Positions 16,638-24,991 of a stretch of DNA of 33,245 nucleotides are shown here, one piece after another. Source of the DNA: Colwellia sp. (GTDB taxonomy: Bacteria; Pseudomonadota; Gammaproteobacteria; Enterobacterales; Alteromonadaceae). The first letter of the stretch is position 1. Every line of letters begins with the position of its first letter. The stretch covers positions 1 through 33,245 of the forward strand of contig JAHDIK010000028.1 in assembly GCA_020630795.1 (NCBI GenBank), written 5' to 3'. Both the position numbers and the translations under genes were made by a program. The notes beneath the pieces were generated by a model, which worked only from the letters and a program-made list of their open reading frames with translations, was not told where the DNA came from and did no database searches.

Positions 16638-17486
16638 GTGAACTCAAATATCGTTTCTATCACGCTAGAAAACTTCCAACAAGTCATATTAGAAGAGTCA
16701 AAATCTAAACTCGTATTAGTGAGTTTTTGGGCTGAGCAGGTACCAGAAAGTCTAGAGCTTAGAGATACCCTTATTTCGAAAGTTGAGCCTTTTCCTGATC
16801 ATATGATACTGGCGACGGTTGATTGCCAAACTCAAGGGCAAATTGCTCAACAATTTGGTATTCAAGGCTTACCAACGGCTGTTTTAGTAAAAGAAGGGCA
16901 GCCGACAGATGCTCTGTCTGGCCCTCAAACACCTGAATCAATTCAAGAGTTTTTAGACAAACACTTACCGAAAATTGAAGATGGTTTACTTAATGAAGCT
17001 AAACAAGCATTAGCGGATAATGATGTAAATACTGCTTACGTTAACATAGTTAAAGCATATGAAATTGATAGCGAAAGAGCAGATATTAAAATTGTTTATG
17101 CTGACGCTGCTATCCAAACCGGAAAGATCGCTGATGCGGAGGCTTTGTTAGCAACGATTACTATGGTTGATCAAGACAGCGACTATCATGCTGTTATTGC
17201 TAAGTTAGAACTCGCAAATCAAGCTGCTGAATCTCCTGAAATTAAAGCGCTTGAAGAAGCGTTGAATACAGACCCGAATAACGATGAAGTAGCACATAAA
17301 CTCGCTGCACAATATTCACAAGTAAACCGAAATGAAGAGGCGCTAGCATTGCTGTTTAGGTTAGTTCAGAAAGACCGAAGTAATACTACCAGTAAAGATT
17401 TGTTGCTTGATGTGTTAAAGGTGCTTCCTGACGGTGACGCATTGGCAACCAAGTACCGAAGAAAGCTATATACGTTAATGTATTAA
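16638..17486 (+). CDS. cnoX: CnoX (YbbN)-type chaperedoxin
   Basis: Thioredoxin fold (about 1-110) followed by TPR-like repeats to the end, as in E. coli CnoX (284 residues), and ending KYRRKLYTLMY almost identically. A GTG start at 16638 gives 282 residues, aligns with the E. coli N-terminus and has GGA seven bases upstream; the TTG at 16626 has no ribosome site. The thioredoxin CxxC is absent: the E. coli SQHC position reads VPES, so Cys38 is Ser38, while Cys63 (VDCQ) is kept. E. coli CnoX protects proteins from bleach-induced aggregation and passes them to GroEL. Chaperone function with limited redox chemistry is inferred here. Confidence 0.93.
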   Translation: MNSNIVSITLENFQQVILEESKSKLVLVSFWAEQVPESLELRDTLISKVEPFPDHMILATVDCQTQGQIAQQFGIQGLPTAVLVKEGQPTDALSGPQTPESIQEFLDKHLPKIEDGLLNEAKQALADNDVNTAYVNIVKAYEIDSERADIKIVYADAAIQTGKIADAEALLATITMVDQDSDYHAVIAKLELANQAAESPEIKALEEALNTDPNNDEVAHKLAAQYSQVNRNEEALALLFRLVQKDRSNTTSKDLLLDVLKVLPDGDALATKYRRKLYTLMY

Positions 17487-17508
17487 GACAGCATTTAGTT
17501 TTTGTCGT

Positions 17509-17553
17509 TGTTCAAACCAAGCTATTCATTATGTGAAATGCTTGGTTTGAACA
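17509..17553. terminator. Bidirectional hairpin between convergent cnoX and rnhA
   Basis: A 14-bp perfect inverted repeat, GTTCAAACCAAGC (17510-17522) against GCTTGGTTTGAAC (17540-17552) plus one outer pair, with a 17-base loop. It lies between two gene ends. The T tract is weak on both strands, so it may act mainly as a 3'-end stabiliser. Confidence 0.7.
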
Positions 17554-17583
17554 TTAAAGTTTGACGAGTTCGCTTTGTTGTAT

Positions 17584-18360
17584 TTATCCCGACGGCATCG
17601 CCAAAATGATAGGGATGTTTAGAGAGTCTTTGTATTCTACAAATTTCACTTCTTTATGTGTTCTTGCAAAAACCGCCATTCGATCTGAGAGTTCATTCCC
17701 TTCAATATTTGCATGACCTTTTACGTGTGTAATTACGATATTACTTTTGATTGACTCATATAAAGCAAAGCACTCTTGAATAATTTCAAGGTTTTTGATT
17801 TCTTCACCTTTACCGCGCTTCCACCCCTTTGTTTTCCATCCTTTAGCCCACTTTGTTATACAGTCTATTGAGTATTTAGAATCGGAAAGTATTTGCGTAG
17901 TTTGCTGCTGAGCAATTGTTTTTTTAGCGACTTTCATAGCTTCTAACAGTGCGTTTAATTCGGCAGTGTTGTTTGTTCCGTTAGGTTTATAGAGGCCATA
18001 CCAAAGTGAAGATAAAGAGCCTTTTGTGTATATCGCCATACCTGAACCTGATTTACCAGGATTGGGAGAACATGCGCCGTCGCAATAAATTTGAATGTCT
18101 GCTTTTACACTTGTTGAAGCAGCATGCTTTTTTGGGGCGCTGTTTGATGTATTGCTCGCTGAGGCATTTCCTTTTGCTAACGAACGCTTCATTAACGCTT
18201 TTGTATACGTATCTTTATAAGCGGCTGTTGCTTCTTCAAGCGACGGGAACCCCATATATTGAGCATCAGGCATGCCAGCTACAAGGCCTTGAACCGTCGA
18301 CCATGTGTCAAATACACCTGTTTTTTTACCTTTCCATACAACGTAATGTTTTTTGCTCAT
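17584..18360 (-). CDS. rnhA: Ribonuclease H (type 1) with N-terminal hybrid-binding domain
   Basis: 258 residues. Residues 3-50 form the caulimovirus-viroplasmin/RNase H1 N-terminal domain (YVVWKGKKTGVFDTW, AQYMGFPSLEEA) that binds RNA-DNA hybrids. A Ser/Ala-rich linker is followed by the catalytic domain, with Asp94 (CDGA), Glu134 (TAEL), Asp160 (LSDSKY), His216 (KGHAN) and Asp226 (ELSDRMA), so all active-site residues are present. It degrades the RNA of RNA-DNA hybrids. This two-domain form is typical of Bacteroidetes, Firmicutes and eukaryotes, unlike the single-domain E. coli RnhA. It starts three bases after the lgt stop, so the two are co-transcribed. Confidence 0.93.
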   Translation of the reverse strand: MSKKHYVVWKGKKTGVFDTWSTVQGLVAGMPDAQYMGFPSLEEATAAYKDTYTKALMKRSLAKGNASASNTSNSAPKKHAASTSVKADIQIYCDGACSPNPGKSGSGMAIYTKGSLSSLWYGLYKPNGTNNTAELNALLEAMKVAKKTIAQQQTTQILSDSKYSIDCITKWAKGWKTKGWKRGKGEEIKNLEIIQECFALYESIKSNIVITHVKGHANIEGNELSDRMAVFARTHKEVKFVEYKDSLNIPIILAMPSG

Positions 18361-18363
18361 GTT

Positions 18364-19170
18364 TTATTTTTTACCTTGAATAGCAGGAGTTTGTTTTACA
18401 CCTTTAATAGCTAAAACGATTAGCACGATGCCCGCAATAAAAAACGGAATACTAAGTAATTGCCCTGTATTTAATATGACGTCGGTTGAATATGCAGCTT
18501 GTTTTTGTTTAACAGACTCGATTAAAAATCTTGCCGTGAAGGTAAGCACTAAGAAAATACCGAGTAATAAACCATTAGGTGATTTTGCTTTAAACTTGCG
18601 GTAAAGCGCGATTAATACCAGAAAAATAACTAAGTATGAGAATGCTTCATATAACTGCGCTGGGTGTCTTGGTAAGTTGTCGATGCGAGAGAAAATAATC
18701 GCCCATGGTACATTCGACGTTACACCCAATATTTCAGAGTTTACAAAGTTAGCGCTTCGTACAAATACACCGAACAAAGCGGTTCCGATAGCTAGCCTAT
18801 CTAGCAACCATAAATAACTTACTTGATGCTTTTTAGCATAAAAAGCGGTTGCGATAATTACACCTAAACCACCGCCATGGCTAGCTAATCCACCTTCCCA
18901 TATTGCTAAAATTTTAAGTGGATTCGCAAAATAGTAACTTGGGTCGTAAAAAAAACAATGTCCTAAACGAGCACCAATTATTATGCCGAATACTACGTAG
19001 CCTAATAGGGTATCTAACGATTCTGCCTTTAAATTTTCGGTGGCAAAAATCCACTTCATAACTTGTAGGCCAGAGAGTATTGCTGCTGCAAATAATGCAC
19101 CATACCAATGAATTTTAAAGCTACCTAAATTGAGTAATACTGGGTCAACATTCCAAATTAAATGTTCCAA
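18364..19170 (-). CDS. lgt: Prolipoprotein diacylglyceryl transferase, Bacteroidetes-like type
   Basis: 268 residues, polytopic. Counterparts of the E. coli essential residues are visible with a constant offset of five: His98 (SHGGGLG), Arg138 and Asn141 (VRSANFVN), Glu146 and Gly149 (SEILG). It transfers diacylglyceryl from phosphatidylglycerol to the lipobox Cys. The wording of the motifs (LGHCFFYDPSYYF, IWEGGLASHGGG, NVPWAIIF, RHPAQLYEA) is closer to the Bacteroidetes type than to the usual gammaproteobacterial one, and thyA, the common neighbour of gammaproteobacterial lgt, is absent. It may be a second, transferred copy. It forms an operon with rnhA. Confidence 0.93.
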   Translation of the reverse strand: MEHLIWNVDPVLLNLGSFKIHWYGALFAAAILSGLQVMKWIFATENLKAESLDTLLGYVVFGIIIGARLGHCFFYDPSYYFANPLKILAIWEGGLASHGGGLGVIIATAFYAKKHQVSYLWLLDRLAIGTALFGVFVRSANFVNSEILGVTSNVPWAIIFSRIDNLPRHPAQLYEAFSYLVIFLVLIALYRKFKAKSPNGLLLGIFLVLTFTARFLIESVKQKQAAYSTDVILNTGQLLSIPFFIAGIVLIVLAIKGVKQTPAIQGKK

Positions 19171-19340
19171 AAAAATACCTTTTTAATGTTGTTTTATTGA
19201 GTGAAATTAATGCAATTCAATGTGGGGAGGAAATCTACGTACATCATAAATTTGCCTTGTTAACATTTCAAGTTGAATGTGTAGCAACACTAATAATACT
19301 GAAAATGAATAGTAAATATTTACTTCAATAAGCCTAAATT

Positions 19341-19372
19341 TACTATTAACGCAAATTTTTGCGTTAATAGTA
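19341..19372. repeat. 32-bp near-perfect palindrome between lgt and the GGDEF-EAL gene
   Basis: TACTATTAACGCAAA (19341-19355) and TTTGCGTTAATAGTA (19358-19372) are perfect 15-base inverted arms around TT. It lies 170 bases from the lgt start and 174 bases from the GGDEF-EAL start, in the middle of a 376-base divergent gap (19171-19546), and just upstream of a candidate promoter. No T tract suits a terminator. An operator or a cruciform are the obvious options. Confidence 0.85.
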
Positions 19373-19383
19373 TACGATATATC

Positions 19384-19412
19384 TTGGTTAATAGGCGGTT
19401 TAGCACTATTAT
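19384..19412 (+). promoter_or_regulatory. Candidate sigma-70 promoter for the GGDEF-EAL gene
   Basis: -35 TTGGTT (19384-19389), 17-base spacer, -10 TATTAT (19407-19412). The -10 is good and the -35 matches only in TTG. The predicted start near 19419 gives a leader of about 130 bases that contains the hairpin at 19440-19480. Confidence 0.45.
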
Positions 19413-19439
19413 TATAGAAGTATTTTGATTGAAAAATAG

Positions 19440-19480
19440 ACGCTAATCATCGGCTGTATGGATATAAAGTTAGCGTTTTT
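19440..19480 (+). terminator. Terminator-like hairpin in the leader of the GGDEF-EAL gene
   Basis: ACGCTAA (19440-19446) pairs with TTAGCGT (19470-19476), followed by TTTT. The 23-base loop could rearrange. It sits between the candidate promoter and the start codon (19547), so it could attenuate the gene. It has none of the conserved bases of the GEMM cyclic di-GMP riboswitch. Confidence 0.45.
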
Positions 19481-19546
19481 ACTGTAAGCTTTTTCATTTG
19501 AAGTAAAAAAAGGACTTCATGTTTTTGAAAGGATGGTCATTCTCTA

Positions 19547-21862
19547 ATGGTACAACGCTCTATTAAAGAGTATTTACTGCTCACTATTTCCTCTTTTGGT
19601 ATTTTCGTTATTACCATCTTTTTGCTTGTTCGAATTCAGCAAGAAGATTGGGCAAATGCGGCTTTGAATACTGTTATTATTTGCGCGCTTTCTGGGTTGT
19701 TTTATTACGTTTACCGTACTCGAAATACTGACAAGGCAAGTTATTATTTGGGGGTTTTAGCGTTAGCAGGTGTTACCTCTGTTATTTGGTTGAAAGGTAT
19801 TGCTCATATTTACTGGGAATACCCCGTAATTATTGCCTTTTATTATTTGTTTAGAGTAAGAACAGCACTATTACTGAGCGCTTTTCTGATGCTAGTAGTC
19901 GGCATTATTACTTATAAACAACTGCCATTAATTGACTTTTCGACGATTATTGTCACGTTAATTATGGCTAATATGTTCGCTTACTTTTCTGCTAAGAGTA
20001 TCGACCAACAGCACACATCATTAGTGAAAAGTGAACGAGTAGGGCGAATAAGAAATAAAGCGCTTGAGCTTATTGTTAGTTCGCATAAGTTAACCGATAT
20101 TCTCACGTTTATTGTTGAAAATGTTGAAAAAGAAAGCTCTGAAGTTATTTGTAGTATTTCATTAATTGATGAGTCTGGAAAACAACTCGTTACAGGTGCC
20201 GCGCCAAATCTACCAAAAGAAATTGTTGACAAAAACCATAAACTCGCCATTGGGCCTGAATCAGGATCATGCGGAGCATCTGCGTATTATGGCAAGCGAA
20301 TTGTTGTTAGAGATATCGTTCATGATATACGGTGGGGTTTGCTAGCAAACTTAACGGATATTGGTGGAATTGGCGCTTGTTGGGCTGAGCCTATTGTTAG
20401 TTCCGAAGGTAAGGTTATCGGTGTTTTTGGCATCTATCACCGTAAAGAGTACTCTCCAACTCAGCACGACTTTGTGCTTGTTGAGCAATTTGCACATTTA
20501 GCGAGTATTTCTATAGAGCGTGAAAAAAATAATTTATTAATATGGCAACAAGCTAATTTTGATAGTTTAACAGGTCTGCCTAATCGCAATATGATGCGAA
20601 GCCATTTAACGCAACTTATTACAAGAGCTGACCGAGACGAAGAAAAAATAGCTATTGCCTTTTTAGACCTTGACCACTTTAAAGACGTTAACGATACGTT
20701 AGGGCATCATATTGGCGATGCGTTACTTAAAGAAACCGCCATACGCATTAAAAAAAGTATTCGAAAAAACGATATTGTTGCTCGTTTAGGTGGTGATGAA
20801 TTTGTCATTATTATGTCAAACGTTAAGGAATATACCGGCATAGAAATGGTTGCAGAACAGCTGCGCACTTCGTTGTCTTTACCTTATTATTTATTAAATG
20901 AAGTAGTACACAGCGGTGTAAGTATAGGAATAACCATATATCCTGACGACGGTAAAGATATTGATGATTTACTGAAAAATGCTGATCAAGCAATGTATGG
21001 AGCAAAAAGCTTAGGGCGAAATAATTATCACTATTTTACTCAGTCGATGAGAGAGCAAGCCGTTGATAGAATGCAGCTTATTTCAGACTTAAGACATGCA
21101 ATTAGTCATAACGAATTTTTTGTTGTTTATCAGCCCATTGTTAATTTACAAACGGGTGAAACATACAAGGCTGAAGCACTTGTTAGGTGGCAACATCCTA
21201 AGCGTGGTGAAGTAAGCCCTGTAGAATTTATTGATATTGCTGAGGAAACGGGGCTGATTATCGAAATTAGTGAATATATATTTGCAACTGTTCAAAAAGA
21301 TGTGGCGTTATGGCGACATAAGCTTTCTTCCCGTTTTCAAATTAGTATTAATACATCTCCTATTCAATATAAAAAGAATGGAGGAAATATAAAGAGCTGG
21401 GTTGAAACCTTAAAACGAGGTGGCAATGGCGAAAATACTATCGCGTTTGAAATTACCGAAAACCTATTGATGGAGAATAAAAAAGGTGTAGCTGATGTAT
21501 TAGCGTTAGTAAAAGCGTCTGGGATTCCTATTTCGATCGATGACTTTGGTACAGGGTATTCATCATTAGCTTATTTAAAAGACTATGAAACCGATTACTT
21601 AAAAATAGACAAAAGCTTTGTGCAAAAAATGACGCAAGGAAGTAAAGATCTAGCATTATGTGAAGCTATGGTGGTAATGGCTAAAAAATTAAACATTAAA
21701 GTGATTGCAGAAGGAATAGAAACGAAAGAACAACAAGAGCTGTTAACGCAAATTGGCTGTGACTATGGGCAAGGTTATTTGTTTTCAAAGCCTATTTCTA
21801 GCAAAGCGTTTGAAGTTTTAGTGAGAAATAAGTTAACCCAGAAGGAAGTTTCTGCTACTTAG
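19547..21862 (+). CDS. Membrane GAF-GGDEF-EAL cyclic di-GMP enzyme
   Basis: 771 residues. Residues about 10-150 hold roughly five or six membrane segments, a MASE-like sensor region. A GAF domain spans about 165-325. The GGDEF domain has NDTLGHHIGD, an intact GGDEF (415-419) preceded by the inhibitory-site motif RKND (406-409). The EAL domain has EALVRW (Glu543), ITENLLME, DDFGTGYSSL and KIDKSFV, so the metal-binding acids and catalytic Lys appear intact. Both synthesis and breakdown of c-di-GMP are therefore possible, with switching set by the sensor domains. It stands alone, divergent from lgt, with a structured 5' region and a terminator. Confidence 0.95.
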   Translation: MVQRSIKEYLLLTISSFGIFVITIFLLVRIQQEDWANAALNTVIICALSGLFYYVYRTRNTDKASYYLGVLALAGVTSVIWLKGIAHIYWEYPVIIAFYYLFRVRTALLLSAFLMLVVGIITYKQLPLIDFSTIIVTLIMANMFAYFSAKSIDQQHTSLVKSERVGRIRNKALELIVSSHKLTDILTFIVENVEKESSEVICSISLIDESGKQLVTGAAPNLPKEIVDKNHKLAIGPESGSCGASAYYGKRIVVRDIVHDIRWGLLANLTDIGGIGACWAEPIVSSEGKVIGVFGIYHRKEYSPTQHDFVLVEQFAHLASISIEREKNNLLIWQQANFDSLTGLPNRNMMRSHLTQLITRADRDEEKIAIAFLDLDHFKDVNDTLGHHIGDALLKETAIRIKKSIRKNDIVARLGGDEFVIIMSNVKEYTGIEMVAEQLRTSLSLPYYLLNEVVHSGVSIGITIYPDDGKDIDDLLKNADQAMYGAKSLGRNNYHYFTQSMREQAVDRMQLISDLRHAISHNEFFVVYQPIVNLQTGETYKAEALVRWQHPKRGEVSPVEFIDIAEETGLIIEISEYIFATVQKDVALWRHKLSSRFQISINTSPIQYKKNGGNIKSWVETLKRGGNGENTIAFEITENLLMENKKGVADVLALVKASGIPISIDDFGTGYSSLAYLKDYETDYLKIDKSFVQKMTQGSKDLALCEAMVVMAKKLNIKVIAEGIETKEQQELLTQIGCDYGQGYLFSKPISSKAFEVLVRNKLTQKEVSAT

Positions 21863-21967
21863 TGTTTGTATATTGTGGTGTGAAGAACGTGTTTGTATAT
21901 TCAGCAATAAACGTTACTTGTAGTATTAACTAAACAAAAAATCATTACCTTAGATGATATATGGAAA

Positions 21968-21994
21968 TAAAAAAGGAAGCTTAGCTTCCTTTTT
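21968..21994. terminator. Bidirectional terminator between GGDEF-EAL gene and pullulanase gene
   Basis: AAAAAGGAAGC-TTA-GCTTCCTTTTT: a compact stem with a three-base loop and U tracts in both directions, placed between two convergent gene ends. Confidence 0.92.
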
Positions 21995-22028
21995 ACATGT
22001 ATCAACGTAAACAGTGAGTTAGTAAAAG

Positions 22029-24803
22029 CTAGTTAATAAATACCGCTGTTGTTAATGCCGGTACAACAAATCCTGAATCGTTTACTTTGCTTCGTTTAAC
22101 TGTTGAATCAACACTATATTCTTGAATTGGGTGTAAAGAGTAACTATGTGCTCCGTCAAATGGCACGAGTTTTTCTTCGTTATTCATGTTGAATATCACA
22201 ACGACGTTATTGATTTTCTCATCAAGTATTTCTTTTTTGTTTTGATCTGAAATACTCATAACAATTAAACCTAACGCTTGTTCAGCACCTGTATTGTGAA
22301 ACGTTAATCTATCGAGTATTTGTTTCTGGTTGGTAAGTCGAAACAAAGGCGTACTCATTCTTATGGCGATTAACTCCATAAAGACGTTTGAACTGAACTC
22401 GATATGATCTGCCGACACATGATCTCTACCTTCGTTCTGTTTTATCACATCTTTGATCATGCTCCAATTTGCTTCATCCTTATCTTTAGGTGGTAAGCCT
22501 ACGTTATAAAAGTTTGTTGTTTTACTGAAATCAACACGGTTAAACCAGTCACTATAATCATAACTGTCTCGCAAGTAAGACTTAGACCTTAATAGTTCAC
22601 TCCCCATATGAATAAATGGAATGCCTTGAGCAAATATTGGAAATGCTAAGCTTTGGAGTTGCATGCGCACACGATCTTCAGTGTTTACGTTGAATGCTAT
22701 TCTGTATTGATTGTTGTCCCAAAGGGCTTGATTGTCATGCTTCGACACATAGTTAATGGTATCAGCAGGGTCTAAAGCATAACCTGTCGGTTGATCGCCG
22801 TATGGAATGTCTTCACCCAATACATGGTTGCCTTGATGATTGATAAGCGGAAACTTCGCGAGATTTCCGGCTAAACCTATACGTAACTGATCCATCATCA
22901 CGTTGTATTTAGATAAGTCATTACTCTGAAGTTCGTTTGGAACCGTACCTAGACCATTGCCTATGCCTTGGCTTTGACGGTGCCCTTTACCTACAGCATT
23001 GAATGCGCCACCTCTAACGGCATCTCTTAATCTATCTGTAAACGTGCCTATTTCTGTACCGCCAAGCTCTAATTGACTTGCTTGTATAAACTGCTTGTTA
23101 TTTGCTACTTCACCAAAGTTCCAACCTTCGCCGTAAAAGTACGTATCTTCATCAACTTTTCTCACTGCTGTTCTTGCTTCCAGCATTAATGATTTAGGTT
23201 GATGTGCCATTAAATCGAATCTGAACCCGTCAATTTTATAGTCTTTTGCCCAAACGATTAGCGAATCAATCATAAGCTTACCCATCATTACTCGTTCGGT
23301 CGCTGTATTGTCGCAACACGTAGATTGTTCAATGGCACCCGTTAGCGGGTTCAGGCGCTGATAGTAATTGGGTACAATTTTGTCTAATACTGAAGTAGTG
23401 TTTAAACCAGCTTTGTGAGTGTGGTTGTATACAACGTCCATCACAACTCTAAATCCCATGTTGTGAATACTTTGAATCATTTCTCTAAACTCAATAATAC
23501 GTGATACGCCGTCAGGGCTAACAGCATAACTGCCTTCTGGTACAGTATAATGAAAAGGGTCGTAACCCCAGTTGTAGTTATCTAGTTCTCTTAGTGCAGA
23601 TACAATTTCTTGAGCTTTATCAGAGGTTGGCGATAGCGTACCTAAGAATGTAGCAATAGATTCGTTGTGGTTTGTGCTCTTTTCACATAATGCCGGTAAT
23701 GACATTTTTTTACAGACGTTAGATATTGGATCTTCCAAGTTAATGACTTGAGCACTGTTTTCATTAACGGTACCAATATCAAAAGTTGGCAACAAATGAA
23801 TGTTGTTAATACCTGCTTTGTTTAGGTTTTTCAGGTGTTGAATGCCAGCAGTATTGTTAAGGGTAAACGCTTTATATTTACCTTTATGCATTGTATTGGT
23901 TATTGTGGTGTCGCTGGCGCTGAAGTCTCTAATGTGTGTTTCATAAAAAATATTGTTTTCAGGCGCGCCAATAATTACGTCATGCTGATTATTCCAACCG
24001 TTAGGTTGGGTATTTGGGTCGGTTAAATCAATTACCTGCGAATAGCGACTGTTTGTAGATAGGCTTAATGAATAAGGGTCTGTAATGGTTATGTTTTCAA
24101 TTTTTTTTGTTTGAGGGTGATAAACCTCAATATTGTATTGATAAAATTTGTAATTGAGCGACTCTTCTATTTGAGCAGACCATACACCACTTTCTGTATT
24201 TTCAGAGAGTGCTAATTCAGGAGTTGCGTATTCTGACTTGTTTTCATTAAATAATTTAACACTTACCTTTTTAGCGGTTGGCGCCCATAGTTTAAATGTT
24301 GTTTTTCCGCTCGATAATGTCGCTCCATAATCGTTAACTTCATTTGCATCATTGGCGCCTGATGTGTACAAATCGTCTAATAAGCTACCCGTTTGTACAT
24401 ATGATAAGTGTATTGGTGTTGCGTTTTTATCAAAGGTAATGATAGCTAACTCGCTTTTTAACCATTGTTTTATTTCGCTTTTTTTAATTGAGTGACTATC
24501 TGTTAGTTTTAATGCACTAAACGCTGACAAATGAGGGTATTTACTATTAACCCATTCAGGTACGTTTATAGCGCTTAACGTTACAAATTTAACAGTAGAC
24601 TTTTCAATAACGGCTAATTGATACGTTAACTCTGTTGTTATTTCTGGTACTAAAACAATACTTGGTGTTATCCAGTGAGCAGAAAAACTAGAAGGTAATG
24701 CTTTAAGTTGCGCTAACGATGTTGCTGTTGACGCTGAGGTGTCACTCTTTTGGCATGAAATTATTAAAAATACTGAAAATAGAATGCTTATCGCTTTAAT
24801 CAT
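22029..24803 (-). CDS. pulA: Pullulanase-type alpha-1,6-glucosidase lipoprotein
   Basis: 924 residues. The type II signal peptide has lipobox IISC with Cys17 followed by Gln, predicting an outer-membrane lipoprotein. An N-terminal pullulanase-associated region is followed by a CBM48-like domain (TFKLWAPTAKKVSVKLF). The GH13 catalytic barrel has the debranching signature YNWGYDPFHY and the four regions: DVVYNH; GFRFDLMAH with nucleophile Asp530; GEGWNFGE with acid/base Glu559; and KHDNQ with Asp690. The C-terminal beta domain fits the pullulanase type (DUF3372-like). It hydrolyses alpha-1,6 branches of pullulan, amylopectin or glycogen outside the cell. An operator-like site shared with the nearby TonB receptor lies 118 bases upstream. 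Confidence 0.96.
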   Translation of the reverse strand: MIKAISILFSVFLIISCQKSDTSASTATSLAQLKALPSSFSAHWITPSIVLVPEITTELTYQLAVIEKSTVKFVTLSAINVPEWVNSKYPHLSAFSALKLTDSHSIKKSEIKQWLKSELAIITFDKNATPIHLSYVQTGSLLDDLYTSGANDANEVNDYGATLSSGKTTFKLWAPTAKKVSVKLFNENKSEYATPELALSENTESGVWSAQIEESLNYKFYQYNIEVYHPQTKKIENITITDPYSLSLSTNSRYSQVIDLTDPNTQPNGWNNQHDVIIGAPENNIFYETHIRDFSASDTTITNTMHKGKYKAFTLNNTAGIQHLKNLNKAGINNIHLLPTFDIGTVNENSAQVINLEDPISNVCKKMSLPALCEKSTNHNESIATFLGTLSPTSDKAQEIVSALRELDNYNWGYDPFHYTVPEGSYAVSPDGVSRIIEFREMIQSIHNMGFRVVMDVVYNHTHKAGLNTTSVLDKIVPNYYQRLNPLTGAIEQSTCCDNTATERVMMGKLMIDSLIVWAKDYKIDGFRFDLMAHQPKSLMLEARTAVRKVDEDTYFYGEGWNFGEVANNKQFIQASQLELGGTEIGTFTDRLRDAVRGGAFNAVGKGHRQSQGIGNGLGTVPNELQSNDLSKYNVMMDQLRIGLAGNLAKFPLINHQGNHVLGEDIPYGDQPTGYALDPADTINYVSKHDNQALWDNNQYRIAFNVNTEDRVRMQLQSLAFPIFAQGIPFIHMGSELLRSKSYLRDSYDYSDWFNRVDFSKTTNFYNVGLPPKDKDEANWSMIKDVIKQNEGRDHVSADHIEFSSNVFMELIAIRMSTPLFRLTNQKQILDRLTFHNTGAEQALGLIVMSISDQNKKEILDEKINNVVVIFNMNNEEKLVPFDGAHSYSLHPIQEYSVDSTVKRSKVNDSGFVVPALTTAVFIN

Positions 24804-24920
24804 ATTGCAACCCGTAATCCTTAATTGAATGTAGCTAATCTAGACAGCATATTTGATAGATAACTATTGAAAATATGTGTTAGTTCAATTTACTTGTTTT
24901 TGCATTGCGAAACACACAAG

Positions 24921-24934
24921 TGCATACGTATTCA
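24921..24934 (-). promoter_or_regulatory. Operator-like palindrome copy 1 (pullulanase side)
   Basis: TGCATACGTATTCA, with core palindrome ATACGTAT, 118 bases before the pullulanase ATG. It is identical over 14 bases, in inverted orientation, to copy 3 before the TonB receptor. A central CpG palindrome of this size is typical of LacI-family regulators; the regulator is not in the window. Confidence 0.65.
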
Positions 24935-24991
24935 GCTTAAATTAATCATATATCATGCATTCTTGTTAAGTTGACTAAAGGCGGTGAGTGG

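Noticed and set aside
18202..18211. Fourth copy of the ATACGTAT palindrome inside rnhA
   Set aside because: The core TATACGTATC shares only the centre; the flanks of TGCATACGTATTCA do not match and it lies inside a coding region.
19440..19480. GEMM cyclic di-GMP riboswitch before the GGDEF-EAL gene
   Set aside because: None of the conserved GEMM sequence blocks or paired stems are present; only a simple hairpin is seen.
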